Positions 17,294-25,798 of a stretch of DNA of 64,000 nucleotides are shown here, piece by piece. The notes below the pieces were generated by a model, which was not told the DNA's origin, did no database searches, and was given only the letters and a program-made list of their open reading frames with translations. Position 1 is the first letter of the stretch. Each line of letters opens with the position of its first letter. Made by a program: the position numbers and the translations under genes. The stretch spans positions 434,001 through 498,000 of the forward strand of contig NZ_MCNV01000001.1 in assembly GCF_001718195.1 (NCBI RefSeq), written 5' to 3'. This stretch comes from Paraburkholderia nodosa. Its GTDB lineage: Bacteria; Pseudomonadota; Gammaproteobacteria; Burkholderiales; Burkholderiaceae.

Positions 17294-18298
17294 TTACTTC
17301 ACGGCTAGCAGGCTCTCCGCGAATCCCCAATCCTTTTCGACCCACTGACGCGTGCATTCGAAGCCCGCGTCGGCGGCGATCGCCGGGATTTCGTCGGCGT
17401 GATACTTGTGGCTGCTCTCGGTCCAGATCGTCTCGCCTGCGCCGATGTCGACGGTGAGATGCGCCGAGCGCACTTCGGCATGCACGTCGCGCTTCGCGCG
17501 CAGATGCATCTCGATGCTGCGCACGTCCGGATTGAAGCGCGCGACGTGCTCGAAGTCGTGCAGGTCGAAGTCGGCTTCCAGTTCGCGGTTGATGCGCGAC
17601 AGCAGGTTCAGGTTGAATGCGGCCGTGGCGCCGATGGCGTCGTCGTAGGCGGCGATCAGCGTATCCACGGGCTTCACGAGGTCGGTGCCGAGCAGCAGCG
17701 TGTCGCCGGGGCGCAGCATCGCGCGGATGTCACGCAGGAAACGCGTGGCCGCGAGGCGCGCGAAGTTGCCGATCGTGCTGCCGAGAAAGAGCACGAGCAG
17801 TTGCTCGCCCTCTTTGCGCTGGCGGCTCACTTCGGACAGTCCGGCGAGATAGTCACGCTCGTAGCCGACGATCGAAATGCGCTCGATGTCGGCCAGTTCA
17901 CGCCGGCACAGTTGCAGCGCGGTGCGCGAAATCTCGATCGGGCAGTACGACGTCGGGCGCTTGCGGCAGAGCGCTTCGAGAATGCGGCGCGTCTTGCGGC
18001 CGCTGCCGCTGCCGAGTTCGGCGACTTTCACGTCGGAGGGCAGCGCTTCGACGATCTCGGTCGCGTAGCGCGTGAGCAGGCGCTCCTCGCTGCGCGTGAC
18101 GCCGTATTCGGGCAGCACGGTGATGACCTCGAAGAGGGCCGAGCCGACTTCGTCATACAAATATTTCGACGGCAGTTCCTTTTGCGGCGAGCGCATCAAA
18201 CCGGCGCGCACTTCGGCGGCGAATGCGCTGGCGGCGGGGGAAAGGGCGAATGCACCGGCGAGGTCGGCAACGGCGGGGCGGGGCGCAGAAGATGGCAT
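17294..18298 (-). CDS. egtD: EgtD-like L-histidine N-alpha-methyltransferase
   Basis: 334-residue SAM-dependent methyltransferase of the EgtD family, which trimethylates histidine to hercynine, the first step to ergothioneine. Visible signatures are SKYLYDEVGSALFEVIT, LPEYGVTRSEERLL, the SAM loop VAELGSGSGRKTRRIL, LVLFLGSTIGNFAR and the C-terminal ETIWTESSHKYHADEI, where Glu and Ser hold the histidine substrate in the mycobacterial enzyme. A GGAG ribosome site precedes the ATG. The usual partner egtB is not beside it, so it is an orphan here; another substrate for this family branch cannot be excluded. Confidence 0.88.
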   Translation of the reverse strand: MPSSAPRPAVADLAGAFALSPAASAFAAEVRAGLMRSPQKELPSKYLYDEVGSALFEVITVLPEYGVTRSEERLLTRYATEIVEALPSDVKVAELGSGSGRKTRRILEALCRKRPTSYCPIEISRTALQLCRRELADIERISIVGYERDYLAGLSEVSRQRKEGEQLLVLFLGSTIGNFARLAATRFLRDIRAMLRPGDTLLLGTDLVKPVDTLIAAYDDAIGATAAFNLNLLSRINRELEADFDLHDFEHVARFNPDVRSIEMHLRAKRDVHAEVRSAHLTVDIGAGETIWTESSHKYHADEIPAIAADAGFECTRQWVEKDWGFAESLLAVK

Positions 18299-18777
18299 GC
18301 GGGCTCCAGGGGGCGTTGGACGTTGGGGACGGCGTCGTGAATCACGGCGGCGGGCGCTGGCGTGGCGCTCCGGGATAAGCCGGGCTGCGGCTCCAGCGGC
18401 CCCGGTGAAATCTCGCTCGTCGAAGCGAATTCCAGCCGCGAGTTCCAGCCGCGGATTGCAGCCGGTTAAGGCGACGGCGGGCTGGCGTGGCGAGACTTAC
18501 GTTCTAGTCCATCGTGGCGTGATCTGCCGGACAAAATTGCTCGGCCTGCACCAGGGCGCGAAGCGCGCACGGCGTGTGCCCGCCTTGTCCGGCGCAGGTT
18601 TGCGCCGCCTGCCGCCGCCCAAACGCGACTAGAATGCGGTCTCCCCGACGCCAACGCCCGCCCCCGCCTTATTCAATAGCCAATTCAAATGACAACGTTT
18701 TTACCCGCGCGTGCGAAAACTACGCACGGCGCCGTTCGCGATCCCGCTGTTAGCGCTTTCTGTCACCGCGTGTCCCG
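18299..18777. other. Gene-free interval egtD / EamA permease
   Basis: About 480 bases with no supported gene. A short imperfect tandem repeat of 13 bases lies at 18430-18465 (TTCCAGCCGCGAG, TTCCAGCCGCGGA and a partial third copy). A TAGAAT hexamer near 18630 has no matching -35 box. Several GC-rich open frames cross the interval but have no ribosome site or recognisable product. Confidence 0.5.
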
Positions 18778-19671
18778 ATGAACCAGTACGAACCCGGGCG
18801 CGGCATTGCGCTTTCCGTGGGCGCTTCGGCGCTGTTCGCGCTGATGTCGGCCTATACGCTCCTGCTCGCGCCGCTCGGCGGCCTCGACATTTTTGCGTGG
18901 CGCGTGATCTGGACCGCGCCCGGTGCGCTGGCCCTGCTGGTGCTGCGCAAGCGCGCGCCGCAATTGCGCGCGCTCGTCGCGCGCATGATGAAGGAGCCGC
19001 GCACCGCGCTCGCCCTGGTGGCGAGCGCCGCGCTGCTGGGCTCGCAGCTATGGGTGTTTCTGTGGGCGCCGCTGCACGGGCGCATGCTGGAAGTGTCGCT
19101 CGGCTATTTCCTGCTGCCGCTCATCATGGTGCTGGTGGGACGTTTTTACTATCACGAGCGCCTCGAGCCGCTGCAATGGCTCGCCGTGGCGTGTGCCGCC
19201 GTGGGCGTGGCGCACGAGCTGTGGGCGACGCACGCGTTCTCGTGGCCCACGCTGCTCGTCGCGTTCGGCTATCCGCCGTACTTCGTGCTGCGCCGCAAGA
19301 TCCACGCGGATTCACTCGTCACCTTCGCCGTAGAGATGCTGCTGCTCGTGCCGGTGGCGGTGATCGAAGTGCGTGCGGGCGGCTCGCTCGCGCTGCTCGA
19401 CGCGCACAAGTTCCTCGCTTTCGCGCTGCTGCCGGGGCTCGGCGTGCTCAGCACCGTTGCGCTCGCGTCGTACCTGAAGGCGAGCCGGCTGCTGCCGATG
19501 GCGCTCTTCGGCATCCTCGGCTATGTCGAGCCGGTGCTGCTCGTGATCGTCTCCGTCACGCTGCTGGGGGAGCACCTGGGCATGCGGCAGCTCGGGACTT
19601 ACGTGCCGATCTGGCTCGCCGTCGCGCTCACGGCCGTGCACGCGGCGCGGCTCATTCGGTTCGAACGCTGA
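18778..19671 (+). CDS. EamA/RarD-type drug/metabolite permease
   Basis: 297-residue inner-membrane permease with ten predicted helices and two EamA halves. RarD-like features are the N-terminal GIALSVGASALFALMSAYT, IFAWRVIWTAPGAL, LWVFLWAPLHGRMLEVSLGYF (split across residues near 86-106) and the C-terminal LGYVEPVLLVIVSVTLLGEHL. RarD proteins belong to the DMT superfamily and their substrate is generally unknown. No good ribosome site is seen before the ATG, which is placed to include the first helix. Divergent from egtD; no functional link is implied. Confidence 0.88.
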   Translation: MNQYEPGRGIALSVGASALFALMSAYTLLLAPLGGLDIFAWRVIWTAPGALALLVLRKRAPQLRALVARMMKEPRTALALVASAALLGSQLWVFLWAPLHGRMLEVSLGYFLLPLIMVLVGRFYYHERLEPLQWLAVACAAVGVAHELWATHAFSWPTLLVAFGYPPYFVLRRKIHADSLVTFAVEMLLLVPVAVIEVRAGGSLALLDAHKFLAFALLPGLGVLSTVALASYLKASRLLPMALFGILGYVEPVLLVIVSVTLLGEHLGMRQLGTYVPIWLAVALTAVHAARLIRFER

Positions 19672-19689
19672 GGACCTTGCAGCGGCCAC

Positions 19690-20229
19690 TTACTGCCGCG
19701 CTGCCTGAGCACGCGGCGGATTGATGCGTGTAGGCCCCACCTTCGCCTCGATCGCCGCGCGCAGCTCAGGACGCCAGCCGATGCTGAACAGCGCTTCGGC
19801 GAGCACGAAGAGCGGGCCGATCATGAGGCCGATGAGATCGTCGACGAAGGCCGGCTTGCGATGCTCCCACGCGATGTGACCGACGAACTGGAAGATCCAG
19901 CCGACCACGAACAGCCCCACGCCGCCGCCCAGCCACGCGGCGGTGCCTTGCTGCGCGAGCCAGGCGCCGAAGGCCACGCACGCGACGGAAACGACCGCCA
20001 TCATGAGGCCGAGCGGCACGTCCAGTACGAGGTAGTAGATCGTCGCGGCGCCGAACAGGAGCCACGCCGGCGAGACCGGAACCGGCATCCCGAGTGCGAT
20101 CACCGGACGCGAAAGCAGGACCGCAAGCGCGAGCACGATGAGCGGAATGCCGACGAAATGGGTGCCGATGTTGCGCACGTCGCGGTGATAGGCCGCGTAC
20201 TGGGTGAGCTGCCCGGTCAGGTTTCTCAT
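19690..20229 (-). CDS. Mpo1/YGL010w-like (DUF962) membrane protein
   Basis: 179-residue protein of the DUF962 family with four hydrophobic helices. The yeast member Mpo1 is an iron-dependent dioxygenase that shortens 2-hydroxy fatty acids. The candidate metal-binding histidines are present: YHRDVRNIGTHFVGIPL at about residues 14-30 and GHIAWEHRKPAFVDD near residue 118. If the activity is conserved, it would act on membrane-derived hydroxy fatty acids. That is extrapolation from the eukaryotic enzyme. It converges with the EamA gene at 18-base spacing. Confidence 0.85.
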   Translation of the reverse strand: MRNLTGQLTQYAAYHRDVRNIGTHFVGIPLIVLALAVLLSRPVIALGMPVPVSPAWLLFGAATIYYLVLDVPLGLMMAVVSVACVAFGAWLAQQGTAAWLGGGVGLFVVGWIFQFVGHIAWEHRKPAFVDDLIGLMIGPLFVLAEALFSIGWRPELRAAIEAKVGPTRINPPRAQAARQ

Positions 20230-20344
20230 GGGTGTCTCTCTGTCTCCAAAATCATTATGATCGTCGGGCTGACGAGCGCAAACCTTCGGCTAGCCGACAA
20301 TTGCGCCGCTTTGTGACTCGCCTCGCCCCGCTTGCCCTGTCCCG

Positions 20345-21073
20345 ATGCCCTCACGTTCCGTCCCGCCCGTCATCGCCAGTTCGCCGTCCGCCGCCGCGCT
20401 CGAGCGCAGCGCATGGTTTCGCGGCGCGCCCGCACCGTTGCGCGACGCGCTGCGCGCGGCGGGGCGCGTGCGCACGCTGCAGGCGGGCGAGCGCCTTTTC
20501 ATGCGCGGCGACGCCGACGACGGTCTCTACTGCGTGCTGGAAGGCGTGGTGCGCGTGGGGGCGGCGAGCGTCGCGGGCCGCGAGGTGCTGCTCGCCGTGG
20601 TCGGGCCGGCGCACTGGTTCGGCGAGATCGCGCTTTTCGACGGCGGCGCACGTACGCACGACGCCTACGCCGAGCGCGACTCCACGCTCTTTCACGTGCC
20701 GCGCGCGGCGCTGGTGGCGCTGCTCGACGCAACGCCTGCGTACTGGCATGCGTTTGGTCTGCTGCTCGCGCAAAAGCTGCGACTCGCGTTCGACGCGATC
20801 GAGGAGACCGCGCTGCTGGGTGCTTCCGCGCGCGTGGCGCGCCGGTTGCTGCTGCTCTCGAACGAGTACGGCGAGGCGGCAGGCACGCAAGGCGGGCAGC
20901 GCGCGCGCCGTGTGATCAACGTGCCGCAGGAGGATCTCGCGCTGATGCTCGCACTCTCGCGGCAAACGGTGAACCAGATCCTGCGCCAGTTCGAGCGCGA
21001 AGGGTTGCTCGCATTGCGCTACGGCGAAATCGAGATCGTCGATGCCGCGGGTCTGGCGTCTAACGCGCAATGA
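20345..21073 (+). CDS. Crp/Fnr-family transcriptional regulator
   Basis: 242-residue regulator. The N-terminal cyclic-nucleotide-type domain (about 20-145) shows LQAGERLFMRGDADDGLYCVLEG and HWFGEIALFDGG. A long dimerisation helix (LLAQKLRLAFDAIEE) links to a winged helix-turn-helix with VPQEDLALMLALSRQTVNQILRQFEREGL near 195-225. No Fnr-type four-cysteine cluster is present, so it is not an oxygen-sensing Fnr. The start is the only sensible ATG, though the ribosome site is weak. A perfect inverted repeat at 21113-21135 downstream could be a target. Ligand unknown. Confidence 0.88.
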   Translation: MPSRSVPPVIASSPSAAALERSAWFRGAPAPLRDALRAAGRVRTLQAGERLFMRGDADDGLYCVLEGVVRVGAASVAGREVLLAVVGPAHWFGEIALFDGGARTHDAYAERDSTLFHVPRAALVALLDATPAYWHAFGLLLAQKLRLAFDAIEETALLGASARVARRLLLLSNEYGEAAGTQGGQRARRVINVPQEDLALMLALSRQTVNQILRQFEREGLLALRYGEIEIVDAAGLASNAQ

Positions 21074-21112
21074 CGCTAATGCATCGGCATCGATGCGAGT
21101 CCATATCGATAC

Positions 21113-21135
21113 ATGTTGACGAATTGCGTCAACAT
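21113..21135. promoter_or_regulatory. Perfect 9-base inverted repeat before the HAD gene
   Basis: ATGTTGACG (21113-21121) and CGTCAACAT (21127-21135) flank AATTG. There is no T run, so it is more likely an operator than a terminator. The core TTGAC-N7-GTCAA is reminiscent of Crp/Fnr-family half-sites but with wider spacing. It lies between the Crp/Fnr gene and the HAD gene. Confidence 0.45.
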
Positions 21136-21249
21136 CTCGGGCGCGCTTGGGCTGCGTTGCAGCTGCATCGCGTTTGCGCCGACAATGACGCCCGTTCGGC
21201 GCGCCCAGCCGCGTCGCCTTTCCCTTCCACGCCAGGCCCATACCGTTTC

Positions 21250-21891
21250 ATGAACGACCGCGTCGTCGCCGCATTCGACTTTGATGGCACCATCACCACG
21301 TCCGACAGCTTTCGCGCGTTCATGCTCGACGCCGCCGGCCCCGCCCGCTTCGCCGCCGCCGCGCTGCGCTGCCTGCCCTCGCTCATCGGCGTCCCGCTAG
21401 GCTGGTCGCCGCGCGGGCCGACCAAGGCGCGCTTCCTGTACGCCGCGATGGGAGCCGTGCGGCGCGAGGTGCTCGAAGCCGCCGCGCAGCGCTTCGTCGA
21501 GCGCCGTCTCCCCGCGCTGCTGCGCCCCGAGATGCTCGCGCGCGTGGCCGAGCACCAGGCGCTCGGCCATGAGGTCGTGCTCGTGAGCGCGTCGCCGTCG
21601 ATCTATCTGCGCATGTGGGCCACGACGGTCGGCATCGGCACCGTGCTTTCGAGCGAACTCGAATGGCGCGATGGCATATACACGGGCCATCTGGCGGGCA
21701 ACAACTGCTGGGGGCCGGAGAAGGTCGCGCGGCTGCGCGCGTGGTGGGGGACGAACGCGCCCGCCACGCTATACGCTTATGGCGACAGCCGCGGCGACAA
21801 GGAAATGGCCGAGCTGGCGCAGTACGCATGGATACGCGGCGAGTCGGCGCTGCCGCCGCTCGCGGCGGCGGGCGGCTTCGGCGCGGCGTGA
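21250..21891 (+). CDS. HAD-superfamily phosphatase, HAD-IB (SerB/CicA-like)
   Basis: 213-residue hydrolase. Motif I is DFDGTITTSDSF (nucleophile Asp and acid Asp), motif II VLVSASPSIYL, and the motif III/IV region is EKVARLRAWW then YAYGDSRGDKEML-like (YGDSRGDKEMAEL). This order and the Ser in motif II fit subfamily IB, which includes phosphoserine phosphatase and CicA. The substrate is not known; a phosphoserine or phospholipid-headgroup substrate is possible. The start at 21250 gives MNDRVVAAFDFDGT; the frame extends upstream but only through non-conserved sequence. Confidence 0.88.
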   Translation: MNDRVVAAFDFDGTITTSDSFRAFMLDAAGPARFAAAALRCLPSLIGVPLGWSPRGPTKARFLYAAMGAVRREVLEAAAQRFVERRLPALLRPEMLARVAEHQALGHEVVLVSASPSIYLRMWATTVGIGTVLSSELEWRDGIYTGHLAGNNCWGPEKVARLRAWWGTNAPATLYAYGDSRGDKEMAELAQYAWIRGESALPPLAAAGGFGAA

Positions 21892-21972
21892 ATGGTGCGA
21901 CGCGCTGCAGCGGCGCGCGATCGACGCTAATCTACGGCAGCTAAACCAGACCGAAGAGAGGAGACAGCCCCG

Positions 21973-23214
21973 ATGAACGGACAATGGACCCAGGTGAAGT
22001 CGCACGACGGCGGCGAATTCCGCGCCTACACGGCGCTGCCGCCCGAGGGCAGCGGCCCCGGCCTCGTGCTGCTGCAGGAGATCTTCGGCGTGAACGGCTA
22101 CATGCGCGCGCTCGCCGACCGCTATGCCGAGGAAGGCTACGTCGTGATGGTGCCGGACCTGTTCTGGCGTCTGGAGCCGAACGTCGATCTTGGCTACGAA
22201 GGCGCCGACGCGCAGAAGGCGTTCTCGCTCTACGAGCGCTTCGACGTCGACCTCGCGATGCAGGACGTGGCGCAAACGCTCGCCGCGCTGCGCGCGCACC
22301 CGCAACATCGCGGCAAAGTCGGCGTGGTGGGTTTCTGCCTGGGCGGCAAGCTCGCGTACCTGAGCGCGACGCGCACCGATGTCGATTGCGCGATCGGCTA
22401 TTACGCCGTGGGCCTCGAAAACGATCTGGACGAAGCCTCGCGCATCACGTGTCCGCTGATGCTGCACTTCGGCGCCGACGACGCCCACTGCGACGCCGCC
22501 ACGCGCGAGCGCATCGCGCAGGCGCTGGCGGGCAAGCCTGGCGTCGAGCTGTATACGTACCCTGGCTGCGATCACGCGTTCGCTTCGTCTTCCCGCTCGA
22601 CGTACGACAAGCCCGCCACGATGATGGCCTACTCGCGCACGCTCGCCATGCTGCGCCGGGTGCTCGGCCCGATCTACGACTTCAACGCGCTGTGGGAAGA
22701 GCACTGCTACCACGAGTTCGTCGCGCGCAACCCGAGCGACGTGATGCCGACCATGGTCGCGCAGCCCTACGTCAACCACATTCCGACGATGACGGGCGGC
22801 GTGGGCCACGACGAGCTCAAGCGCTTCTACACGCACCATTTCGTGCATTCGAACCCGGAGGACACGCGCCTGATCCCGATCTCGCGCACGATCGGCTCGG
22901 ACCGCGTGGTGGACGAGTTCATCTTCTGCTGCACCCACGACCGCGAGATCGACTGGCTGCTGCCGGGCCTCGCGCCCACGGGCAAGTACTTCGAGGTGCC
23001 GATGCTCGCCGTGATCTGCTTTCGCGGCAACAAGCTCTATAACGAGCACATCTACTGGGATCAGGCGTCGGTGCTCGCGCAGATCGGCGCGATCGATCCC
23101 ACCGGCCTGCCGATCGCGGGGGCACAGAGCGCGAAGAAGCTGCTCGACGAAACGCTGCCCTCGAACACGCTCATGGCGCGCGCCTGGAGCGAGAGCGAAG
23201 GCAAGCCGTTCTAA
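21973..23214 (+). CDS. Dienelactone hydrolase fused to a SnoaL/NTF2-like domain
   Basis: 413 residues, about 170 longer than a usual dienelactone hydrolase. Residues 1-230 form the DLH alpha/beta hydrolase: QEIFGVNGYMRALAD, the nucleophile Cys122 in GVVGFCLGGK, an Asp near 169 in FGADDAHC and His201 in GCDHAFAS. Residues about 237-385 form an NTF2/SnoaL-like domain (FNALWEEHCYHEFVARN, YVNHIPTMTGG, YNEHIYWDQAS). DLH hydrolyses dienelactones in chlorocatechol breakdown, but many homologues serve other esters. The added domain may bind or isomerise the substrate or product. A GAGAGGAGA ribosome stretch precedes the ATG. No catechol gene is nearby. Confidence 0.9.
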   Translation: MNGQWTQVKSHDGGEFRAYTALPPEGSGPGLVLLQEIFGVNGYMRALADRYAEEGYVVMVPDLFWRLEPNVDLGYEGADAQKAFSLYERFDVDLAMQDVAQTLAALRAHPQHRGKVGVVGFCLGGKLAYLSATRTDVDCAIGYYAVGLENDLDEASRITCPLMLHFGADDAHCDAATRERIAQALAGKPGVELYTYPGCDHAFASSSRSTYDKPATMMAYSRTLAMLRRVLGPIYDFNALWEEHCYHEFVARNPSDVMPTMVAQPYVNHIPTMTGGVGHDELKRFYTHHFVHSNPEDTRLIPISRTIGSDRVVDEFIFCCTHDREIDWLLPGLAPTGKYFEVPMLAVICFRGNKLYNEHIYWDQASVLAQIGAIDPTGLPIAGAQSAKKLLDETLPSNTLMARAWSESEGKPF

Positions 23215-23238
23215 AGCGTGCGCTTCGCGTGGGCCTGA

Positions 23239-23499
23239 TCAGTTGAACGGATTGTCGACGACCCCGGGCTTCCGGTCCGGCTCGTCGGCGACCTTCGCGG
23301 GCAGGTGCGGATCGGCCTGCAGTGTCTTCACGACGTCGTCGAGCGCCGCCTTCAGCGCCAGCGCAGCGGCGAGCCCGCGCTTGTCGCGCGTGAGTTCCAG
23401 CGTGCCGGCGAGTGTCACGCGCGTCGTGCCGTTCGTGAGCGTGAGCGCGTCGCCTTGCACGTTGAGCACGTCGTTGTCGTTTGCGTATGCGTCGAACAC
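23239..23499 (-). CDS. Small unknown protein, GTG start with perfect ribosome site
   Basis: 86 residues, no family recognised. The start is GTG at 23499, chosen because TAAGGAGG lies at the ideal distance upstream. The product is acidic in the N-terminal half (FDAYANDNDVLNVQGDALTL), has a TRVTLAGTLELTRDKRG strand pattern and a helical AAALALKAALDDVVKTLQAD, and ends in a Pro/Asp-rich tail. There is no signal peptide. It lies 35 bases downstream of the secreted nuclease gene in the same direction and could share its transcript. An inhibitor or accessory role would be speculation. Confidence 0.65.
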   Translation of the reverse strand: MFDAYANDNDVLNVQGDALTLTNGTTRVTLAGTLELTRDKRGLAAALALKAALDDVVKTLQADPHLPAKVADEPDRKPGVVDNPFN

Positions 23500-23534
23500 T
23501 TTGTGATCCTCCTTATGCGTAATGGGGGGCGCGC

Positions 23535-24323
23535 CTACCAGCCCCATTTGCTCACGGCAAAGCCGCGGCCATTGAACGAAACTTTTTCCTTCGCCGCGAC
23601 ATTCGCCGGAATTCCGGGGAATGAAATGCCGCTCTGCGCTTCGAGATCGCGCACCGAGCGCACGTCGTAACGATCGACAGCCGTATTGTCCGCGACGATC
23701 GCGAACGCGAGCTGCTGCGAAGGCACGTACACGACCTTGAAGATCTGCGTCGGCACGAGCACGCGCGTCGCGCCGATCGTCTGGAGCTGTGCGCCTGTGA
23801 ACAGCGGACCGGTCACGACATAGGCTTCGCCATACTTCGACGCGAGCTTGCGCACGGCGCTTTCGATATGGGCCCAAAGGCGCTGGTTGTTGTCGCGATT
23901 CTGCGGAACGATATTGGCGAGTGAAAACGATTCCGCCATCGCCTGTGCATTCCAGCGGTTGCCTGCGGGGCTCATGTGGCCGCGGTCGAAGCCGCTGCGC
24001 TTGTAGTCGGCGAGCGTCGCGCCTTCGCCTTCGGGCAGGCGGTCGTCCTCGAAGAAGCGGTTCGTGCGCGTCATGTCCTTCGCGGCTTCGAGGTGGTCGC
24101 GCGTGAGATGCTCGGCGGACCACAACGGCCCGTGCGTGACGCCCGAATGCAGCACGGCAAAATCCGAATAGCAGAGCATGCGCGTTTTCGGCGCCATGCG
24201 CTGATTCGTGAGCGTTGGGAACTGGCCGTCGGGCACGAATTGCGAACAGGCCGGTGCGGCGATTGCATGACTCGCGGCGGCGAGCAGCAGGGAGGCAACA
24301 AGCGAGGCAAACAGCTTCTTCAT
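23535..24323 (-). CDS. Secreted DNA/RNA non-specific endonuclease
   Basis: 262-residue exported nuclease of the Serratia NucA type. The signal peptide (MKKLFASLVASLLLAAA, cut near IAA at residue 23) sends it to the periplasm or outside. The beta-beta-alpha-metal active site is visible: FDRGHMSPAGN with the general base His116, and the metal-binding Asn region NIVPQNRDNNQRLW near residue 140. Length and order match the family (about 240-280 residues). It would degrade extracellular DNA and RNA, for nutrition or defence. No immunity gene is obvious unless the 86-residue gene downstream serves that role. Confidence 0.93.
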   Translation of the reverse strand: MKKLFASLVASLLLAAASHAIAAPACSQFVPDGQFPTLTNQRMAPKTRMLCYSDFAVLHSGVTHGPLWSAEHLTRDHLEAAKDMTRTNRFFEDDRLPEGEGATLADYKRSGFDRGHMSPAGNRWNAQAMAESFSLANIVPQNRDNNQRLWAHIESAVRKLASKYGEAYVVTGPLFTGAQLQTIGATRVLVPTQIFKVVYVPSQQLAFAIVADNTAVDRYDVRSVRDLEAQSGISFPGIPANVAAKEKVSFNGRGFAVSKWGW

Positions 24324-24416
24324 CGAAAGGACAGGCTGGACTGGGGTAGGATCAAGCGGGCTGAAAGTATAGCGGGCGCATGACGCGCGTGGAGGCGGAA
24401 GAAAAAATGCAGGCGC

Positions 24417-24448
24417 AAAAAAACGCGCGCCCGCTCAAGGGCGGGCGC
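24417..24448 (-). terminator. Terminator after the 119-residue unknown gene
   Basis: On the minus strand a perfect 8-base GC stem (24448-24441 with 24434-24427, loop of six) is followed by GCG and seven T. It ends transcription from the gene at 24567-24926. The remaining interval to the nuclease start shows nothing else. Confidence 0.8.
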
Positions 24449-24566
24449 AAGCGAGAGGTGACGCACAAACAGCTGCAATGAGCGCGGCAGCGTTGCGTTG
24501 CTGCGCGAGGAGCGAGGCGGCAAATGATGCCGCCTGCATTCAATCGGTCAGATCATCAACAACGAC

Positions 24567-24926
24567 TCAGCCTGCAAAAAGCGAATGCTCGGCGCGGACC
24601 ATCTGGCGGTCCACAGCCTGGAGTCGCCATTGGCCCTCCATCGGCGAGTGCGAGGTTTCGCACGACCATGTCGCGTCGCCGTGTGCTGAACTGATTTCCT
24701 GGCGGCGGTTTACATGCAGGCCGCGTAACGTGCACAGCGGCTCGTTTTCGAGCGGTGCGCACAGCGACGTGACACCATTCACGTCGCGCAATTCACCCCA
24801 TTCTGGCAGGTCGATCCCTTCGTGAGACTCGCGGGACCAGCGTTGCTGGTCGGTATCGAGCCAGAGCACTGCATAGTCGTGATTGACGGTCGGATCGGAA
24901 CCGTTGATCAAGATTGTAAGTCGCAT
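24567..24926 (-). CDS. Unknown 119-residue protein
   Basis: No family recognised. The chosen ATG at 24926 follows GGAGATGCC and starts MRLTILINGSDPTVNHDY. The product is acidic and Trp-rich (AVLWLDTDQQRWSRES, GIDLPEWGEL) with three or four cysteines (SLCAPLENEPLCTL, WSCETSH). A longer frame exists upstream but lacks a good ribosome site. There is no signal peptide or membrane segment. A single-gene unit ended by the terminator at 24417-24448. Confidence 0.6.
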   Translation of the reverse strand: MRLTILINGSDPTVNHDYAVLWLDTDQQRWSRESHEGIDLPEWGELRDVNGVTSLCAPLENEPLCTLRGLHVNRRQEISSAHGDATWSCETSHSPMEGQWRLQAVDRQMVRAEHSLFAG

Positions 24927-25112
24927 GGCATCTCCGCAAAATTGATCGGGCGCGTCGGCAATTTCCAAGTCTAGGACGACTCCGCGCGCGCGCAAAGTGA
25001 AGAGTGCAGGACAGTTCGTCGCGCGCACGGCGCGTGCCTGAACCCGCCCCCTTTCCGCGCATTTCGGCTCGCGTAAACCCCGCTACGCTATCGCCGGGAT
25101 TGAAATTCACAA

Positions 25113-25141
25113 TTGGGAACGCAAACGCCACAACCTAGATT
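25113..25141 (+). promoter_or_regulatory. Candidate promoter of the rubrerythrin operon
   Basis: TTGGGA (25113-25118) and TAGATT (25136-25141) are separated by 17 bases, each matching the sigma-70 consensus at four of six positions. It lies about 90 bases before the rubrerythrin ATG. The rest of 24927-25231 holds nothing else that can be supported. Confidence 0.4.
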
Positions 25142-25231
25142 AATAGTGCGGCGAAGTCGCCCACGCATGCTGCATTGCACGAGGCGAATGGCGTCGCGTC
25201 CCCACATTTCAGGCGAACGATGGAGGCACAG

Positions 25232-25654
25232 ATGGCACAGCTAAAGGGCTCGAAGACGGAACAGAACCTCAAGGATGCATTTGCCGGCGAATCACAGGCC
25301 AACCGCCGTTATCTGTATTTCGCAGCCAAGGCCGACGTAGAAGGACAAAACGATGTCGCGGCGCTGTTTCGCTCGACCGCTGAAGGCGAAACCGGCCACG
25401 CGCACGGCCACCTCGAATATCTGGAAGCGGTAGGCGACCCGGCCACCGGGCTGCCGTTCGGCACCTCGCGTCTGAATCTGCAGGCGGCCATTGCGGGCGA
25501 AACGCACGAATACACCGATATGTACCCCGGCATGGCCAAGGTCGCGCGCGACGAAGGCTTCGACGAAATCGCGAACTGGTTCGAGACACTGGCCAAGGCG
25601 GAGCGCAGCCATGCCAACCGCTATACGAAGGCGCTGGACGTGCTGGCGGACTGA
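25232..25654 (+). CDS. Rubrerythrin (diiron domain only)
   Basis: 140-residue ferritin-like diiron protein. The metal-binding helices are [50 protein letters not shown] and [15 protein letters not shown], carrying the expected Glu and His ligands. The C-terminal rubredoxin domain of classical rubrerythrin is absent. Rubrerythrins reduce hydrogen peroxide. The start at 25232 follows TGGAGG. It heads a conserved-looking set with a cysteine-rich Fe-S protein and a DUF3501 protein; the next gene may provide its electrons, as inferred from gene order. Confidence 0.93.
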   Translation: MAQLKGSKTEQNLKDAFAGESQANRRYLYFAAKADVEGQNDVAALFRSTAEGETGHAHGHLEYLEAVGDPATGLPFGTSRLNLQAAIAGETHEYTDMYPGMAKVARDEGFDEIANWFETLAKAERSHANRYTKALDVLAD

Positions 25655-25661
25655 GGCGCAT

Positions 25662-25695
25662 TGGGCATCGCCGCGTGCCTGACGGCACGCGCCCA
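25662..25695 (+). other. GC-rich hairpin between rubrerythrin and Fe-S genes
   Basis: An inner perfect stem GCGTGCC / GGCACGC (loop TGAC) is enclosed by TGGGC / GCCCA. No T run follows directly, so it may mark mRNA processing or partial termination, leaving more rubrerythrin message than downstream message. Confidence 0.45.
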
Positions 25696-25798
25696 TGACG
25701 CGCGCGCTTTTGTTTCGCGTGCCGGGCAAGCACCGGCGCGCGTTCGCGCGCGCCCACCTAGCCGTGTATTGGGCTGATAAATAAAAGAAGGAGACGTC

